DNA from: Pseudomonadota bacterium
GTDB taxonomy: Bacteria; Pseudomonadota; Gammaproteobacteria; Steroidobacterales; Steroidobacteraceae
Direction of reading: 5' to 3'
Length of the DNA stretch: 64,000 bases
Assembly: GCA_021847105.1 (NCBI GenBank)
Contig: JAJZUT010000016.1
Location: 28,377-92,376 of the forward strand
Shown here: positions 10,321 through 19,948 of the stretch, piece by piece
Numbering within the stretch: position 1 is the first letter of the stretch
Layout of the letters: each line of letters opens with the position of its first letter
The notes under the pieces: model-generated
The model's input: the letters and a program-made list of their open reading frames with translations, nothing else
What the model was told of the DNA's origin: nothing
Database searches by the model: none
Position numbers and translations under genes: made by a program

Positions 10321-11178
10321 ATGTCACAGATTCTTCCCAGACGGGCCATTCACGGCGTCCTCGTGGCGCTTTGCCTATTGGGCACGGTGCGTACTGCGGC
10401 ACTTGCGCAGGTGCGCTTCGATTTCGGCGTTGGGATAGCAGTGCCGGGGATGCGAATCGGAATCAATATCCCTGCCTATCCACAACTGGTGCCAATTCCG
10501 GGCTATCCGGTCTACTACGCGCCACAGCTTGACGCTAATCTATTCTTTTACGATGGATACTATTGGCTGTTCGCCAATGACGAGTGGTATTCCAGCACTT
10601 GGTATAATGGACCTTGGTATCTGGTTCCGCCGGAACGAATTCCAGACTTCATTCTGCGGGTTCCGGTGCGTTTCTACAGACGCCCACCGCTGTTCTTCCG
10701 TGACTGGAATCGCGACGGGCCGCCGCGGTGGGGTGAGCATTGGGGTCCGGGTTGGCAGCGCAGTCGGCCAGGATGGGATCGCTGGAATCGGGGCGCGCCG
10801 CCGCCGCGAGCACCGCTGCCGGGTTATCAGCGGCAATACCCGCACACGCGCTATCCCGGTGCGAGCGAACAGCGCGCGCTCGAGAATCGCTATTATCGGT
10901 TCCCGCAGGGCCGCCCCCCGGGTTACCCGCCGGCAGATCGTCGAATGCCTCCGCCGCGCTACCAGCAGCAGCCTCGTGAACAGCAGCGCTATCAGGAACA
11001 GCAGCGCTATCAGGAACAGCAGCGTTACCGGCAACAGCCTCGTGAGCAGCAACGTTATCAAGAACAGCAGCGCTACCGGCAACAGCCTCGTGAGCAGCAG
11101 CAACAGCAGCAGCGCCGCCAGCAAGAGTCGCAACGGCGCGATAACGACCACCGCCCTGAAGGTCGGCCGCCGGGTTGA
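10321..11178 (+). CDS. Secreted protein with aromatic core and Gln/Arg/Tyr-repeat tail
   Basis: A 285-residue protein with a clear Sec signal peptide (VLVALCLLGTVRTAALAQ). Residues about 30-125 are rich in Tyr, Trp and Pro (YDGYYWLFANDEWY, WYNGPWYLVPPE). They resemble a group of secreted proteins found in proteobacteria that I know only as hypothetical. Residues about 215-285 are Gln/Arg/Tyr repeats (QQRYQE, QQPREQQRY) that should be disordered and very basic. The start has GGGAGAG 5-6 nt upstream. The next gene begins 30 nt downstream in the same frame. A periplasmic or outer-surface role is likely from the signal peptide; nothing more specific can be said. Confidence 0.75.
   Translation: MSQILPRRAIHGVLVALCLLGTVRTAALAQVRFDFGVGIAVPGMRIGINIPAYPQLVPIPGYPVYYAPQLDANLFFYDGYYWLFANDEWYSSTWYNGPWYLVPPERIPDFILRVPVRFYRRPPLFFRDWNRDGPPRWGEHWGPGWQRSRPGWDRWNRGAPPPRAPLPGYQRQYPHTRYPGASEQRALENRYYRFPQGRPPGYPPADRRMPPPRYQQQPREQQRYQEQQRYQEQQRYRQQPREQQRYQEQQRYRQQPREQQQQQQRRQQESQRRDNDHRPEGRPPG
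10972..11115 (+). repeat. 18-bp-based tandem repeats coding for QQRYQE/QQPREQ
   Basis: Units such as cagcagcgctatcaggaa repeat at 10981 and 10999, with variants from 11017 onward mixed with a cagcctcgtgag unit. They encode the Gln-rich tail of the secreted protein. Such tracts can change copy number by slippage. Confidence 0.8.
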
Positions 11179-11208
11179 TCGCCCTCGACCGGCAAGTGTG
11201 GTAACACG

Positions 11209-13524
11209 TTGACCGGGCCTGTGGACAGTGTGGGATCGCGACCAGCCCCGTCCCGGCAGTTTCTGCTGCTGGCGGCGGTGCTGGTTGGGCTGAGTTTAGC
11301 GGGCATCACATCGCTGTTCGGCGCGCTCGGGATCAGCCGCAGTGTGCTCGTCGCGCTGACGGGTATCGTCATCGCGGTCACTGCTTATAACACCTCCCGC
11401 GATTTGCTGCGGGGAGAGTTCGGAGTCGACATCATCGCGCTGCTGGCCATGGTCGGCGCGATGCTACTAGGGCAATACCTGGCCGGCGCAATCATCGCGG
11501 CGATGCTCGCTACGGGCATGGCGCTCGAGCACTATGCGATCGCACGCGCTCGGCGCGAACTGACAAGCCTGATCAGCAGGGCGCCCCGCATCGCACACCG
11601 CGGCAGCGCGGCGCATTATGCTGATGTCGCCGTACAGGAAGTTCAGGTCGGTGATGTTCTTATGATCAAACCCGGCGAAGTGGTGCCGGTCGACGGAATC
11701 GTCGGTGACCAGGGCGCCGTCGTCGATGAGTCGTCATTAACCGGAGAGTCACGACCCGTCAAATTCGAGCCGGGGGCGCCGCTGCGCAGCGGCGGCGCCA
11801 ATGCCGGCGGACCGTTCGAGCTGCGGGTCACCGCCACCGCCGCCGAGAGCACTTACGCAGGCATCATCCGTCTGGTGCAAGCGGCGGAGGAGTCCAAAGC
11901 GCCATTCGCGCGCCTCGCGGACCGCTACGCGCTCATGTTCCTGGTCGCCACGCTGGCCCTTGCTGCGCTGGCATGGATCCTCGGGGGAGACGCGGTGCGC
12001 GCGCTCGCGGTGCTCGTGGTAGCCACGCCGTGCCCGCTCATCCTTGCGGTTCCAGCAGCGATCATGGCCGGGGTGTCACGCGCCGCGCGCAGCGGAATCA
12101 TCATGAAGGGCGGTGCACCGTTGGAAACGTTGGCACGTGCCCAGGTGATTCTGCTCGACAAGACCGGCACCGTGACCGCGGCGCGACCGATCGTGGTCGC
12201 AGTGGAGCCCATCGGCATGAGCAGCGCCGAGCAGCTGTTGGCGCAAGCGGCCGCCCTTGAGCAGCTTTCGGTCCATCCCTTCGCACCCGCCATTCTCGCC
12301 GAAGCGCGTGCCCGGCATTTGCAGCCGAACTTTCCGACCGATGTACACGAGCAGATGGGCGCGGGAATCCGTGGGACCGTCAATGGAAGGCAGGTCGCGG
12401 TCGGTCAGCATGATTTTGTCGTGCCTGGAGTCTCCCGGACCGCAACGGTGCGCGCGATCGAGCTGCGGGCGAGCGCCGATGGCTCCTCGTGCGTATTCGT
12501 AGCGGTGGACGGAGCGCTCGCAGGAGTGCTGATGCTCCAGGATTACATCAGGCCGGAGGCGCCAAGGGTCCTTCGCACGTTGCGCAGCAGTGGTATCAAG
12601 CGGATCCATCTGGTCACTGGGGATCATCCCGATGTCGCCGAATTAGTAGCCGATGCGCTCGGGATCGATCGGGTGTTCGCCGAGCGCGCCCCGGAGGACA
12701 AGGTTGATGTGGTGCGGACCGCCCGCCGTGACGGGATCACGGCGATGGTCGGCGATGGCATCAATGATGCGCCAGCGCTGGCACTTGCCGACATCGGTAT
12801 CGCTATGGGTGCGCGCGGGGCGACGGCTGCCTCGGAAGCCGCCGACGTCGTGCTCACCTCCGATCGATTTGAGGGCGTTTCGAGGGCGGTGCGCATCGCT
12901 CAGCGCACACGCCGCATCGCTTTGCAGAGCGTCTGGGTTGGCATGGGCCTGTCGATCATTGCCATGGGATTCGCCGCTGCCGGCTTCATTGCGCCCATCA
13001 CCGGCGCACTGCTGCAGGAAGGTATCGATGTGCTCGTAATCCTCAATGCGCTGCGTGCCCTCAGCGGAGGCAGTGCGGGTCTTGCTGCGACCGCAGAAGC
13101 GAAGCGGCTCGCCCAAGCACTGGATACCACCCATCGGACACTTCGCCCTCGGGTGAGCGAGCTTGCAGAGCTGGCGGTACGACTGGATGGGCTACCTCCC
13201 GCTCAAGCACGGGTTGAACTGCAGCAGACGGCAAGAATGCTTGAAGAGGAGCTGCTGCCGCACGAAAACGACGAGCAGCAGACCGTATATCCCATCATAG
13301 AAAACATGCTCGCGGGGGAGAACCCAACCGGTCCACTCATTCATACGCACGGCGAAATTCGGCGCCTCAGTCGGCTGTTTGCTCGCCGCGTGGCGCAACT
13401 CCCGGCGGCGGGCCCAACCGCCGAGGACCTGCGTGACATTCACCGGTTGCTCTATGGCTTGCATGCCATTCTGACGTTGCACTTCGCCCAGGAAGACGAA
13501 CTGTACAGCTTGCTCTCAGCGTGA
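11209..13524 (+). CDS. Heavy-metal P-type ATPase fused to a hemerythrin-like domain
   Basis: A P1B-type metal pump of 771 residues (numbering from TTG 11209). It has TGES at 178-181, the membrane metal site as TPCPL with Cys275, the phosphorylated Asp318 in DKTGT, an SVHP motif (His356) in the nucleotide domain and GDGINDAP at 515-522. It lacks the usual N-terminal metal-binding (HMA) domain. After the last membrane helices a region of about 120 residues (650-771) looks like a hemerythrin-type HHE domain: His685, His712, His714, His745, His752 and His758 plus nearby Glu/Asp (LHFAQEDELY). The transported metal is not clear; TPCPL differs from the CPC of copper and zinc pumps. The start is uncertain: TTG 11209 and GTG 11221 or 11230 are in frame, and none has a good ribosome binding site. 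Confidence 0.88.
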   Translation: MTGPVDSVGSRPAPSRQFLLLAAVLVGLSLAGITSLFGALGISRSVLVALTGIVIAVTAYNTSRDLLRGEFGVDIIALLAMVGAMLLGQYLAGAIIAAMLATGMALEHYAIARARRELTSLISRAPRIAHRGSAAHYADVAVQEVQVGDVLMIKPGEVVPVDGIVGDQGAVVDESSLTGESRPVKFEPGAPLRSGGANAGGPFELRVTATAAESTYAGIIRLVQAAEESKAPFARLADRYALMFLVATLALAALAWILGGDAVRALAVLVVATPCPLILAVPAAIMAGVSRAARSGIIMKGGAPLETLARAQVILLDKTGTVTAARPIVVAVEPIGMSSAEQLLAQAAALEQLSVHPFAPAILAEARARHLQPNFPTDVHEQMGAGIRGTVNGRQVAVGQHDFVVPGVSRTATVRAIELRASADGSSCVFVAVDGALAGVLMLQDYIRPEAPRVLRTLRSSGIKRIHLVTGDHPDVAELVADALGIDRVFAERAPEDKVDVVRTARRDGITAMVGDGINDAPALALADIGIAMGARGATAASEAADVVLTSDRFEGVSRAVRIAQRTRRIALQSVWVGMGLSIIAMGFAAAGFIAPITGALLQEGIDVLVILNALRALSGGSAGLAATAEAKRLAQALDTTHRTLRPRVSELAELAVRLDGLPPAQARVELQQTARMLEEELLPHENDEQQTVYPIIENMLAGENPTGPLIHTHGEIRRLSRLFARRVAQLPAAGPTAEDLRDIHRLLYGLHAILTLHFAQEDELYSLLSA

Positions 13525-13648
13525 GCGAATTCGGCGCCGCTTGCCTGAAGCGCTGGTGACCGGAACTGGCGATCGCACCATACGCACAAGTGCGTCTTAC
13601 GGTGCAGGCTGGATCCACCTACCGTGCCTTTGGGGGAATGGAAATCCG

Positions 13649-14929
13649 ATGGATACTCCCAAAGAGCCAGATCCCGATGCTTCCGGACGCGCAGCGCCCA
13701 GTGCTGCCCACGAACGCGGCATAACGCTGCTTCGTCGTTCCATCGCGCGGCGGCGGGTCTTGCGCACGCTGATCGCAGCGCTCCTCTCCACAGCGCTCCT
13801 GGTGGCGGTATGGCGCTATTTCAGGCCTGCCGCGCAGACCGTTTATGTCAGCGCCTCTGTGAGTCGAGGCCCGGTCGCTCCTTACATCGTCGCAAGCGGA
13901 AGCGTAAATCCGGTAGTCACGGTGCAAGTGGGCACCTATGTCTCCGGGGTGATCCAAGAGCTGCATTGTGACTATAACACCCGCGTCAAGGCTGGACAGC
14001 TGTGCGCGCGCATCGATCCGCGGCCGTATCAAGTGGTCGTTGACCAGAATCTGGCCGCCCTCGCTGCCGCGCGTGCTCAGCTGACGAAAGATCAGGCCAG
14101 CCTCGCTTACGCGCGTGCGTCTGCAAATCGGCAAACGCAGCTGGTTGCCGAGCATCTTGCGTCCCGGGACGCCGCCGAAGCGGCCCACAGTACGTATGAG
14201 CAGGTCGCTGCGCAGGTCAATTTGGACAGAGCAACGGTCACGCAGCGAGAGGCCAACCTGCATGCCGCCCAAGTGAATCTCGGCTACACGCGTATCACCT
14301 CGCCGGTGGATGGCATCGTTGTGACGAGAAACATCACTCAGGGACAAACCGTCGCCGCCAGCTTCCAAACGCCGACGCTTTTTCTGATCGCGACTGATCT
14401 GACCCAGATGCAGGTCGACGCGAATGTCAGTGAGTCCGACATCGGACAAGTCAAGACCGGTGACACCGCAACGTTCACTGTAGAGGCGTTTCCGGGTCAT
14501 GTTTTTGCGGGCAAGGTGACCCAGGTGCGCCAGTCGCCGCAGACCATCCAGAATGTCGTGACCTACGACGTGGTGGTGGCGGCCAGCAATTCGCAGCTGT
14601 TGCTCAAGCCCGGCATGACGGCAGATGTGCGTATCGTGACGGCAGATATTCGCGATGCGCTGCGTGTGCCGGTTCAGGCGCTGCGCTACTGGCCGGAAGC
14701 GGTGCCTAAGGCGCAGGAAGAGCGCCTGGGCGGCCAGAGTGTCTGGACACTGCGTGACGGACGTCCGGTCGCAGTGCCCGTGGTGGTCGGCATTTCCGAT
14801 GATGCGTATGCGCAAATCAGATCCGGCGCCATCAAGTCCGGCGACTCAGTAATCATTGCAGAACGCCGCAGCGGAGAGGCGCAAAACTCGGCAGGGTCGA
14901 CGCCTCGCCGCCGTTCGCCCTTCATGTGA
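13649..14929 (+). CDS. macA: MacA-type periplasmic adaptor (membrane fusion protein)
   Basis: Adaptor subunit of a tripartite efflux pump, 426 residues. One N-terminal membrane anchor (LIAALLSTALLVAVWRYF) is followed by a biotinyl-lipoyl half (VQVGTYVSGVIQEL), a long alpha-hairpin (about 130-225), the second lipoyl half (YTRITSPVDGIVVTRNITQG) and beta-barrel regions. It should link the inner-membrane MacB to an outer-membrane TolC-like channel that is not in this window. The start is ATG 13649; upstream residues in the same frame do not look coding. The last codon and stop overlap the macB start, so the two are translationally coupled. The gene sits 124 nt behind the P-type ATPase. Confidence 0.88.
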   Translation: MDTPKEPDPDASGRAAPSAAHERGITLLRRSIARRRVLRTLIAALLSTALLVAVWRYFRPAAQTVYVSASVSRGPVAPYIVASGSVNPVVTVQVGTYVSGVIQELHCDYNTRVKAGQLCARIDPRPYQVVVDQNLAALAAARAQLTKDQASLAYARASANRQTQLVAEHLASRDAAEAAHSTYEQVAAQVNLDRATVTQREANLHAAQVNLGYTRITSPVDGIVVTRNITQGQTVAASFQTPTLFLIATDLTQMQVDANVSESDIGQVKTGDTATFTVEAFPGHVFAGKVTQVRQSPQTIQNVVTYDVVVAASNSQLLLKPGMTADVRIVTADIRDALRVPVQALRYWPEAVPKAQEERLGGQSVWTLRDGRPVAVPVVVGISDDAYAQIRSGAIKSGDSVIIAERRSGEAQNSAGSTPRRRSPFM

Positions 14930-17025
14930 TGGCGCTGGACTCCGAGATGAACCCGCCGGTCATCGAGGCACGGGACTTGCGCCGAATCTATCGTGCGGGA
15001 GATGTCGAGGTTGTGGCGCTTGCGGGCGTCAGCCTGTCTATCGAGCGCGGCGAACTCGTGGCTATCATGGGCGCCTCAGGGTCCGGCAAGTCGACTCTGA
15101 TGGCAGTGCTGGGTTGTCTCGACCGGCCAAGCAGCGGAAGGTACCGCCTGGAGGGCGCAGAGATCGCTACGCTGGGAGAGGCCGAGCTTGCTCGGCTGCG
15201 TAGCGAGCGGCTCGGATTTGTATTTCAGAGCTTCAATCTGCTGGCCAGAACCAGCGCTCTCGATAATGTCGCGCTGCCGCTCTACTACGATCCCCGAGGA
15301 GCCGCGACAGCCTCGGACCGTGAATTGCGCGCACGCGCTGCGCTCGCGCAAGTCGGCCTCGGCGGTCGGGAGCGCAATACACCGGCGCAGCTATCCGGTG
15401 GCGAGCAGCAGAGGGTGGCGATCGCGAGAGCGTTGATCAACTCTCCGGCTGTCGTGCTTGCCGATGAGCCCACCGGAAACCTCGATACGCGCAGCTCTCA
15501 TGAAGTGATGGGAATTCTGGTGAGATTGAATCGGGAGCAGCATGTCACGGTCATCGTCGTCACTCACGAGCCGGACATCGCCGCATATGCTGATCGGGTC
15601 ATCACCATGCGCGACGGCGCAATCGTTGGCGACGAGCGGCGCTCGGCGGTGGCTCCGGCATCGGAGTTGGCGCCGAGTGAGGCGGCGCCGGCGCCTGCAG
15701 CGGGCCGCCGCACGCTGCCGTTCGCGCGCATGATCTTGGGCAGTGCGGTTCAGGCCATCGGCCGCAACAAGATGCGCTCCGGTCTCACTACGCTCGGTGT
15801 ACTGATCGGTGTCGCTGCATTGATCGCCATGGTGGCAGTCGGACTGGGGGCCAACCGCGCGGTTGGAGAGCTGATCCAGAGCCTCGGCACCAATATGCTG
15901 ATTGTTCTGCCTGGCGCGACGACTACCGGTGGGGTGCGAGCGGGATTCGGGAGCGCCTCCACGCTCACAGTGTCCGACGCCCTCGCGTTGCGACGCGATG
16001 ACCCGGCGGTCGAGAAGGTTGCGTATATGATCCGTCAAAGCGGGCAAGTACAGTATCGCAATCAGAACTGGAATACGGCCATCCTCGGCACCAGTGCCAA
16101 TTACGCTGAGATCACCAATTGGCGCATGGCGGCCGGCCGTGCCTTCGACGCAGCGGATGTGGATTCGGCGGCACTGGTGGCCGACATCGGGCAGACGGTC
16201 TACCGGGAGCTGTTCCAGCCCTACGAGAATCCGGTGGGCGCGACCGTCCTGATCAAGGGCGTACCTGTCAAAGTCATTGGCCTGTATCGGTCGAAGGGCC
16301 AGTCGCCCATGGGGCAGGATCAGGACGATCTGGTGGTGATTCCATACACCACGGCTGAGCGCCGGGTGCTCGGCGTCGCTGCGCCCCTGCAGTCGCAAGC
16401 ACCGAGCGGCGGCACAGTGTATCTGCCGCCGGCCAACCCCTTCGGCGTGCAGCCTCGCTTGACCGGCTACGTGAACGTCATATTTGTTCAAGCGGCCAGT
16501 GCCGCACTGGTGCAGGGCGCCATGCAACAGGTGAGCGGTACACTGCGAAGACGTCACAACATCCGGCCGGGGGACACGGAAGACTTCAGCGTGCGCAACT
16601 TGAGCCAGATCGCCACTGCCGCTGAGGGTAGTAGCCGTGTGATGGCTTTGCTGTTGGCTATCGTCGCATCGATTTCGCTGCTCGTCGGCGGGATCGGCAT
16701 CATGAACATACTGCTCGTGTCAGTGACTGAGCGGACCCGTGAGATTGGCTTGCGGATGGCGCTCGGTGCCCGCCGCGCGCATGTGATGCTGCAGTTTCTC
16801 GCGGAGTCGGTTCTGCTGAGCGCTGCGGGTGGCACCGCCGGAATTCTGGTTGGCATCGCTGCGTCGGAACTGGTTTCCGTGCTCGCCGGGTGGCCGATAG
16901 AGCTGTCGCTTACCGCTGCGATCGGCGGATTTTTATTCTCCGGATTCGTCGGAGTTTTCTTCGGCTACTACCCAGCTCGCAAGGCTGCCGCGCTCAATCC
17001 GATCGAGGCGCTGCGTTACGAATGA
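14926..17025 (+). CDS. macB: MacB-type ABC transporter (ATPase fused to permease)
   Basis: Inner-membrane ABC transporter of about 699 residues with an N-terminal ATPase and C-terminal FtsX-type permease. The ATPase has Walker [10 protein letters not shown] (about 49-57), the signature LSGGEQQR, Walker [13 protein letters not shown] and the switch His in VVTHE. The permease has one helix after the ATPase ([19 protein letters not shown]), a large periplasmic domain and three C-terminal helices with [23 protein letters not shown]. MacAB pumps export macrolides, lipopeptides, siderophores or protoporphyrin; which one applies here is unknown. The start may be GTG 14926, ATG 14929 or ATG 14947. 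It overlaps the macA stop. Confidence 0.9.
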   Translation: MMALDSEMNPPVIEARDLRRIYRAGDVEVVALAGVSLSIERGELVAIMGASGSGKSTLMAVLGCLDRPSSGRYRLEGAEIATLGEAELARLRSERLGFVFQSFNLLARTSALDNVALPLYYDPRGAATASDRELRARAALAQVGLGGRERNTPAQLSGGEQQRVAIARALINSPAVVLADEPTGNLDTRSSHEVMGILVRLNREQHVTVIVVTHEPDIAAYADRVITMRDGAIVGDERRSAVAPASELAPSEAAPAPAAGRRTLPFARMILGSAVQAIGRNKMRSGLTTLGVLIGVAALIAMVAVGLGANRAVGELIQSLGTNMLIVLPGATTTGGVRAGFGSASTLTVSDALALRRDDPAVEKVAYMIRQSGQVQYRNQNWNTAILGTSANYAEITNWRMAAGRAFDAADVDSAALVADIGQTVYRELFQPYENPVGATVLIKGVPVKVIGLYRSKGQSPMGQDQDDLVVIPYTTAERRVLGVAAPLQSQAPSGGTVYLPPANPFGVQPRLTGYVNVIFVQAASAALVQGAMQQVSGTLRRRHNIRPGDTEDFSVRNLSQIATAAEGSSRVMALLLAIVASISLLVGGIGIMNILLVSVTERTREIGLRMALGARRAHVMLQFLAESVLLSAAGGTAGILVGIAASELVSVLAGWPIELSLTAAIGGFLFSGFVGVFFGYYPARKAAALNPIEALRYE

Positions 17026-17046
17026 GTAAATAGGACACCAAAGCGG

Positions 17047-17856
17047 TTAGCTTCGAGGGCCGAGAGCCAGGGAAAAGCTCAGCAGTCCGCCGCCCGGCAG
17101 TGGCGAGAATGCAAGGCGCTCGCGCGGAGTCCTCAGGCCCATGAATGCATTGGTGAAGAATTCTGCGCAGAAGTTGCCGAGCGCCATCCCAAACAGAGTG
17201 TCGGACGGGTAGTGCCAGCCGCCCTCGATGCGCGCCCAGGCGGTGGCAAACGTGAGTCCGTGCAGGCTGGTATCGAGCGCCAAACGCAGGTCGCGGTGCA
17301 TCGGAATCTGACGCAGGTTCAGCGCTGCAAGCCGCGTGTATACGGCGGACGCTGTAGTGTGGTTCGATGGGAAGCTGTGGTCATTGGCGCGATTCGGCCG
17401 CTCGCGGTGGACTGAGCGGCTGATGAGGCTGTTGGATTCGATCGCGGTGGTGGCGGCGAGCAGATTGACGACGTATCCTTTGGCCTTGTCTTCGAGCCAG
17501 GTTGTGCCGAGCCGCCCGCTCGGCGCAAACAACAGGGCGGCGATGTCGACGCCCACCGACGCACTGCGCAGCCGGTAGCTCCAGCGCGTCGCGCCTGCTT
17601 GTGAGCCAAAAAGTGGGGTACGCGTGCGTGCCCAGTGTGATATGCGCTGATCGAAGTGATCGATCTGCAGTGCTGCTGCGCCGGCGAGCGGAGCCCAAAC
17701 CCACGGATCGGCTGCGGCCGAAACGGCTGCGCGACGCACTCGCGCCCAGCCGGGCTCCGCGGTGACATTCCGCCCCCAGTGTGGTTGGCCCGGCAGCGTG
17801 GCACAGGCACTGAGCGCGAGCGCCGCGACCAGCACAAGTGCCCGCGGCGCGTGCAT
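17047..17856 (-). CDS. PAP2-family phosphatase, predicted lipoprotein
   Basis: A type 2 phosphatidic acid phosphatase-like protein of 269 residues. The signal sequence ends in a lipobox (LALSAC, then ATLPGQ), which points to a lipoprotein. The three PAP2 motifs can be followed: a first motif ending SVHRERP, in which the usual leading Lys is missing; FPSNH for the PSGH motif; and ARIEGGWHYPSD for SRxxxxxHxxxD, in which Ala replaces the Ser. It starts directly after the stop codon of the next PAP2 gene upstream (TGA immediately followed by ATG), so the two are co-translated. It converges with macB, 21 nt apart. Likely substrates are lipid phosphates or undecaprenyl pyrophosphate; this is inferred from the family. 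Confidence 0.8.
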   Translation of the reverse strand: MHAPRALVLVAALALSACATLPGQPHWGRNVTAEPGWARVRRAAVSAAADPWVWAPLAGAAALQIDHFDQRISHWARTRTPLFGSQAGATRWSYRLRSASVGVDIAALLFAPSGRLGTTWLEDKAKGYVVNLLAATTAIESNSLISRSVHRERPNRANDHSFPSNHTTASAVYTRLAALNLRQIPMHRDLRLALDTSLHGLTFATAWARIEGGWHYPSDTLFGMALGNFCAEFFTNAFMGLRTPRERLAFSPLPGGGLLSFSLALGPRS

Positions 17857-18687
17857 TCAGAATCTCTTCACGAATCCCACCGAGAGGCCCTTCGGCAGGA
17901 TTTCAACGAGCAGCGGGACCTTGCGCTGCGAGGCCCAGTAGCCAAAGGCTGTGCCGAGCACCCAGCCGGCGAGGACATCAGACTGCCAGTGCCCCTGACT
18001 CTTCATCCGTCCGTAGGCGTCATAAATTGGCAGCAGTTCCGCAGCCCAGATCCAGGGATAGCGGTGTCGGTAGTGCAGAATGAACGGGGTGACGAAACTG
18101 GCCTGCAGCGTGACCTCACCGCTCGGGAAGCTCTGGTCGCCATGGCCCGCGAAGAATGCGTTGGGACCCCGGTTCTGATAGGGACGCGCGCGACTGAAGG
18201 CGAACTTCAGTACCTGTGCGGCCGCCCCGGCGAATACCGACGCGTCCGCGGCCTGCCAGAACGTGTGTCCGAGTCCCTTGTGATTGCCTAGGAACAGCGC
18301 ACCGGCGGCCTCGAAGGCCACGGTGCCAAACTCCAATCCTAGCTGGTTGGAGCGGGAGAAAATCCCGTTCTTGTCCTGGATCTTCAATCGGTAATCGATG
18401 CCGAACGGTCCGTGACTGCTGCCTTCGTGGATGCGCATGGCGGCGAGGAAGGCGACTGCGCCTGCTGCGGGCAGGACCCAGCGCCGCCGCCACCAGGCGT
18501 GCGCGCCAAGGTGCATCGTTTTCGGGGAGGTCGCCGAGGTGCGCACGCTCCCCGCCGGCTCGGGGGCCGCGGAGCGGGTTGCCGCGCCCGCATAGGCTTG
18601 AGCGGGTGCGGTCACGATCAGTGGGATGAGCAGTCCGATCGTGAGCGTGCGCTGCAGCCTCCCGGTGGGGGTGGGCAGCGGGTTCAT
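17857..18687 (-). CDS. PAP2-superfamily protein with PSGE motif
   Basis: A 276-residue PAP2 superfamily protein with a signal peptide (LTIGLLIPLIVTAPAQAYA). Motif 1 is intact (KFAFSRARPYQ). Motif 2 reads FPSGEVT, so the usual catalytic His of PSGH is a Glu. Motif 3 is GRMKSQGHWQSDVLAG, with His and Asp kept. PSGE versions occur in a recognisable subgroup, so this may be a real variant and not decay. The start is ATG 18687 (MNPLPTPTG); a frame extending to 18735 has no better support. It lies directly upstream of the second PAP2 gene. Confidence 0.78.
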   Translation of the reverse strand: MNPLPTPTGRLQRTLTIGLLIPLIVTAPAQAYAGAATRSAAPEPAGSVRTSATSPKTMHLGAHAWWRRRWVLPAAGAVAFLAAMRIHEGSSHGPFGIDYRLKIQDKNGIFSRSNQLGLEFGTVAFEAAGALFLGNHKGLGHTFWQAADASVFAGAAAQVLKFAFSRARPYQNRGPNAFFAGHGDQSFPSGEVTLQASFVTPFILHYRHRYPWIWAAELLPIYDAYGRMKSQGHWQSDVLAGWVLGTAFGYWASQRKVPLLVEILPKGLSVGFVKRF

Positions 18688-19248
18688 CGCGAGCACTCGT
18701 GGCAGATCGCGATTGCCGTCATGGACCCCCTGCACGGTGCGCTCGGTGCGCGAGCCTCACGCATGAGGATCCCGTGGAACGCGGTCAAGTCAAGGTGCGG
18801 TGTCACTGTCATGGAGTGCCTCGCAGAGTTGCAGTCCGGATGCGCATGCCGCCCGCTCCCTGCGCTGCTCGGGCCGGCGCGACACCGGGAGAGGTGTCGT
18901 TCGATTATCGCAGTGCGGCGCAATGCGGGTGCGGGCCGCAGCGGGCGAGATCTACGCGTACAGAGGAAGTCGCACGCCGCGGTGTGCGTGATCTGCGCCT
19001 CGACAGTCGCGCTCATGAAGTCCCCCGGTCCTTGTGCGACGTTTTGCCGGGTCCGCCGCCTGACGTTCGTCTTCGGAGTGCCCCAGGTGGCGACCTGCAT
19101 GGACGGCCGTCGCGCTTGGGGCAGAAGGCGAGGCGCGCGAGCACCGACGCTTCCTTAGAAGCGCCATGGCTCGCAAGGTTCCCACGGCTTGCGGCATACG
19201 CCGGCGACGCTGATTGCGCAGCAGCACATGACTGGTAAGCTCTCAGAT
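18688..19248. other. Divergent intergenic region, no gene recognised
   Basis: About 560 bp between the PAP2 pair and the methyltransferase. Several long frames exist on both strands but are Arg/Cys-rich and resemble nothing known. It must hold the promoters for both directions. Just before the methyltransferase a weak TAAGCT lies 7 nt from its ATG. Confidence 0.45.
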
Positions 19249-19884
19249 ATGACGCCATCCGCTCCGCACGGTTTCAACGATGCGCTCGTGCAATGGAACG
19301 AGCGCTTTTCCCGGCCTGGTTATCTGTTCGGGCTCGAGCCGAATGCCTTTCTGGTGAGGCAGGGTGCGCGGCTAGCGCGCAGCTCGCGGGTGCTGTGCGT
19401 TGCAGACGGGGAGGGCCGCAACAGCACCTGGCTTGCCGCCCAAGGTCACGTCGTCAGCGCATTCGATGTGTCTTCGGTCGCGGTGGAAAAGGCGCGCACC
19501 CTTGCCGGGCAGCGTGGACTGGCCATCGACTATCAGGTCGCAGGCGTCGATACCTGGGAGTGGGAGGCGCAGCAGTATGATGCCGTGGCTGCAATCTTCA
19601 TTCAGTTTGCCTCACCGGCGCAGCGTCCGGCGTTGTTTGCGGGCATGTGGCGGACCTTGAAGAGCGGCGGGCTGCTCCTGATCCAGGGGTACACGCCAAA
19701 GCAACTCGAGTACGGCACCGGCGGGCCGGGCAGACTCGAACACCTGTACACAGCGGAGATGCTGCGCGAGCTGCTGCCCGAGGCACAGTGGCTCGAGCTC
19801 GCTGAGCACGAGGCGGAACTCGCCGAAGGGAGCGCCCACCGCGGCCGCTCAGCGCTCATCGATGCGGTGGCGCGCAAGCCGTGA
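19249..19884 (+). CDS. Class I SAM-dependent methyltransferase, TehB-like
   Basis: A 211-residue Rossmann-fold methyltransferase. The SAM-binding motif reads VLCVADGEGRNSTWLAAQGH (about residues 47-66), followed by an acidic VSAFDVS motif and the post-motif region DAVAAIFIQFA. The opening WNERFSRPGYLFGLEPN is typical of TehB/thiopurine-type small-molecule methyltransferases. The substrate is not known; tellurite and selenium compounds are acted on by relatives. ATG 19249 (MTPSAPHGF) is preferred; ATG 19228 is an alternative. The MFS gene follows on the same strand. Confidence 0.82.
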   Translation: MTPSAPHGFNDALVQWNERFSRPGYLFGLEPNAFLVRQGARLARSSRVLCVADGEGRNSTWLAAQGHVVSAFDVSSVAVEKARTLAGQRGLAIDYQVAGVDTWEWEAQQYDAVAAIFIQFASPAQRPALFAGMWRTLKSGGLLLIQGYTPKQLEYGTGGPGRLEHLYTAEMLRELLPEAQWLELAEHEAELAEGSAHRGRSALIDAVARKP

Positions 19885-19948
19885 GCGACGTTGCGGCGGC
19901 GTTGCCGGCGGAAGCGTCGCGCCCAGCGGAGGGCGCATCGGGATACCA

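Noticed and set aside
10540..11151. A Leu-rich 203-codon frame antisense to the secreted repeat protein
   Set aside because: The Leu runs are simply the complement of CAG-type Gln repeats; it only imitates a membrane protein.
18699..19238. A 179-codon frame in the PAP2-methyltransferase gap
   Set aside because: Cys/Arg-rich composition, no ribosome binding site, overlaps frames on the other strand and runs into the methyltransferase start.
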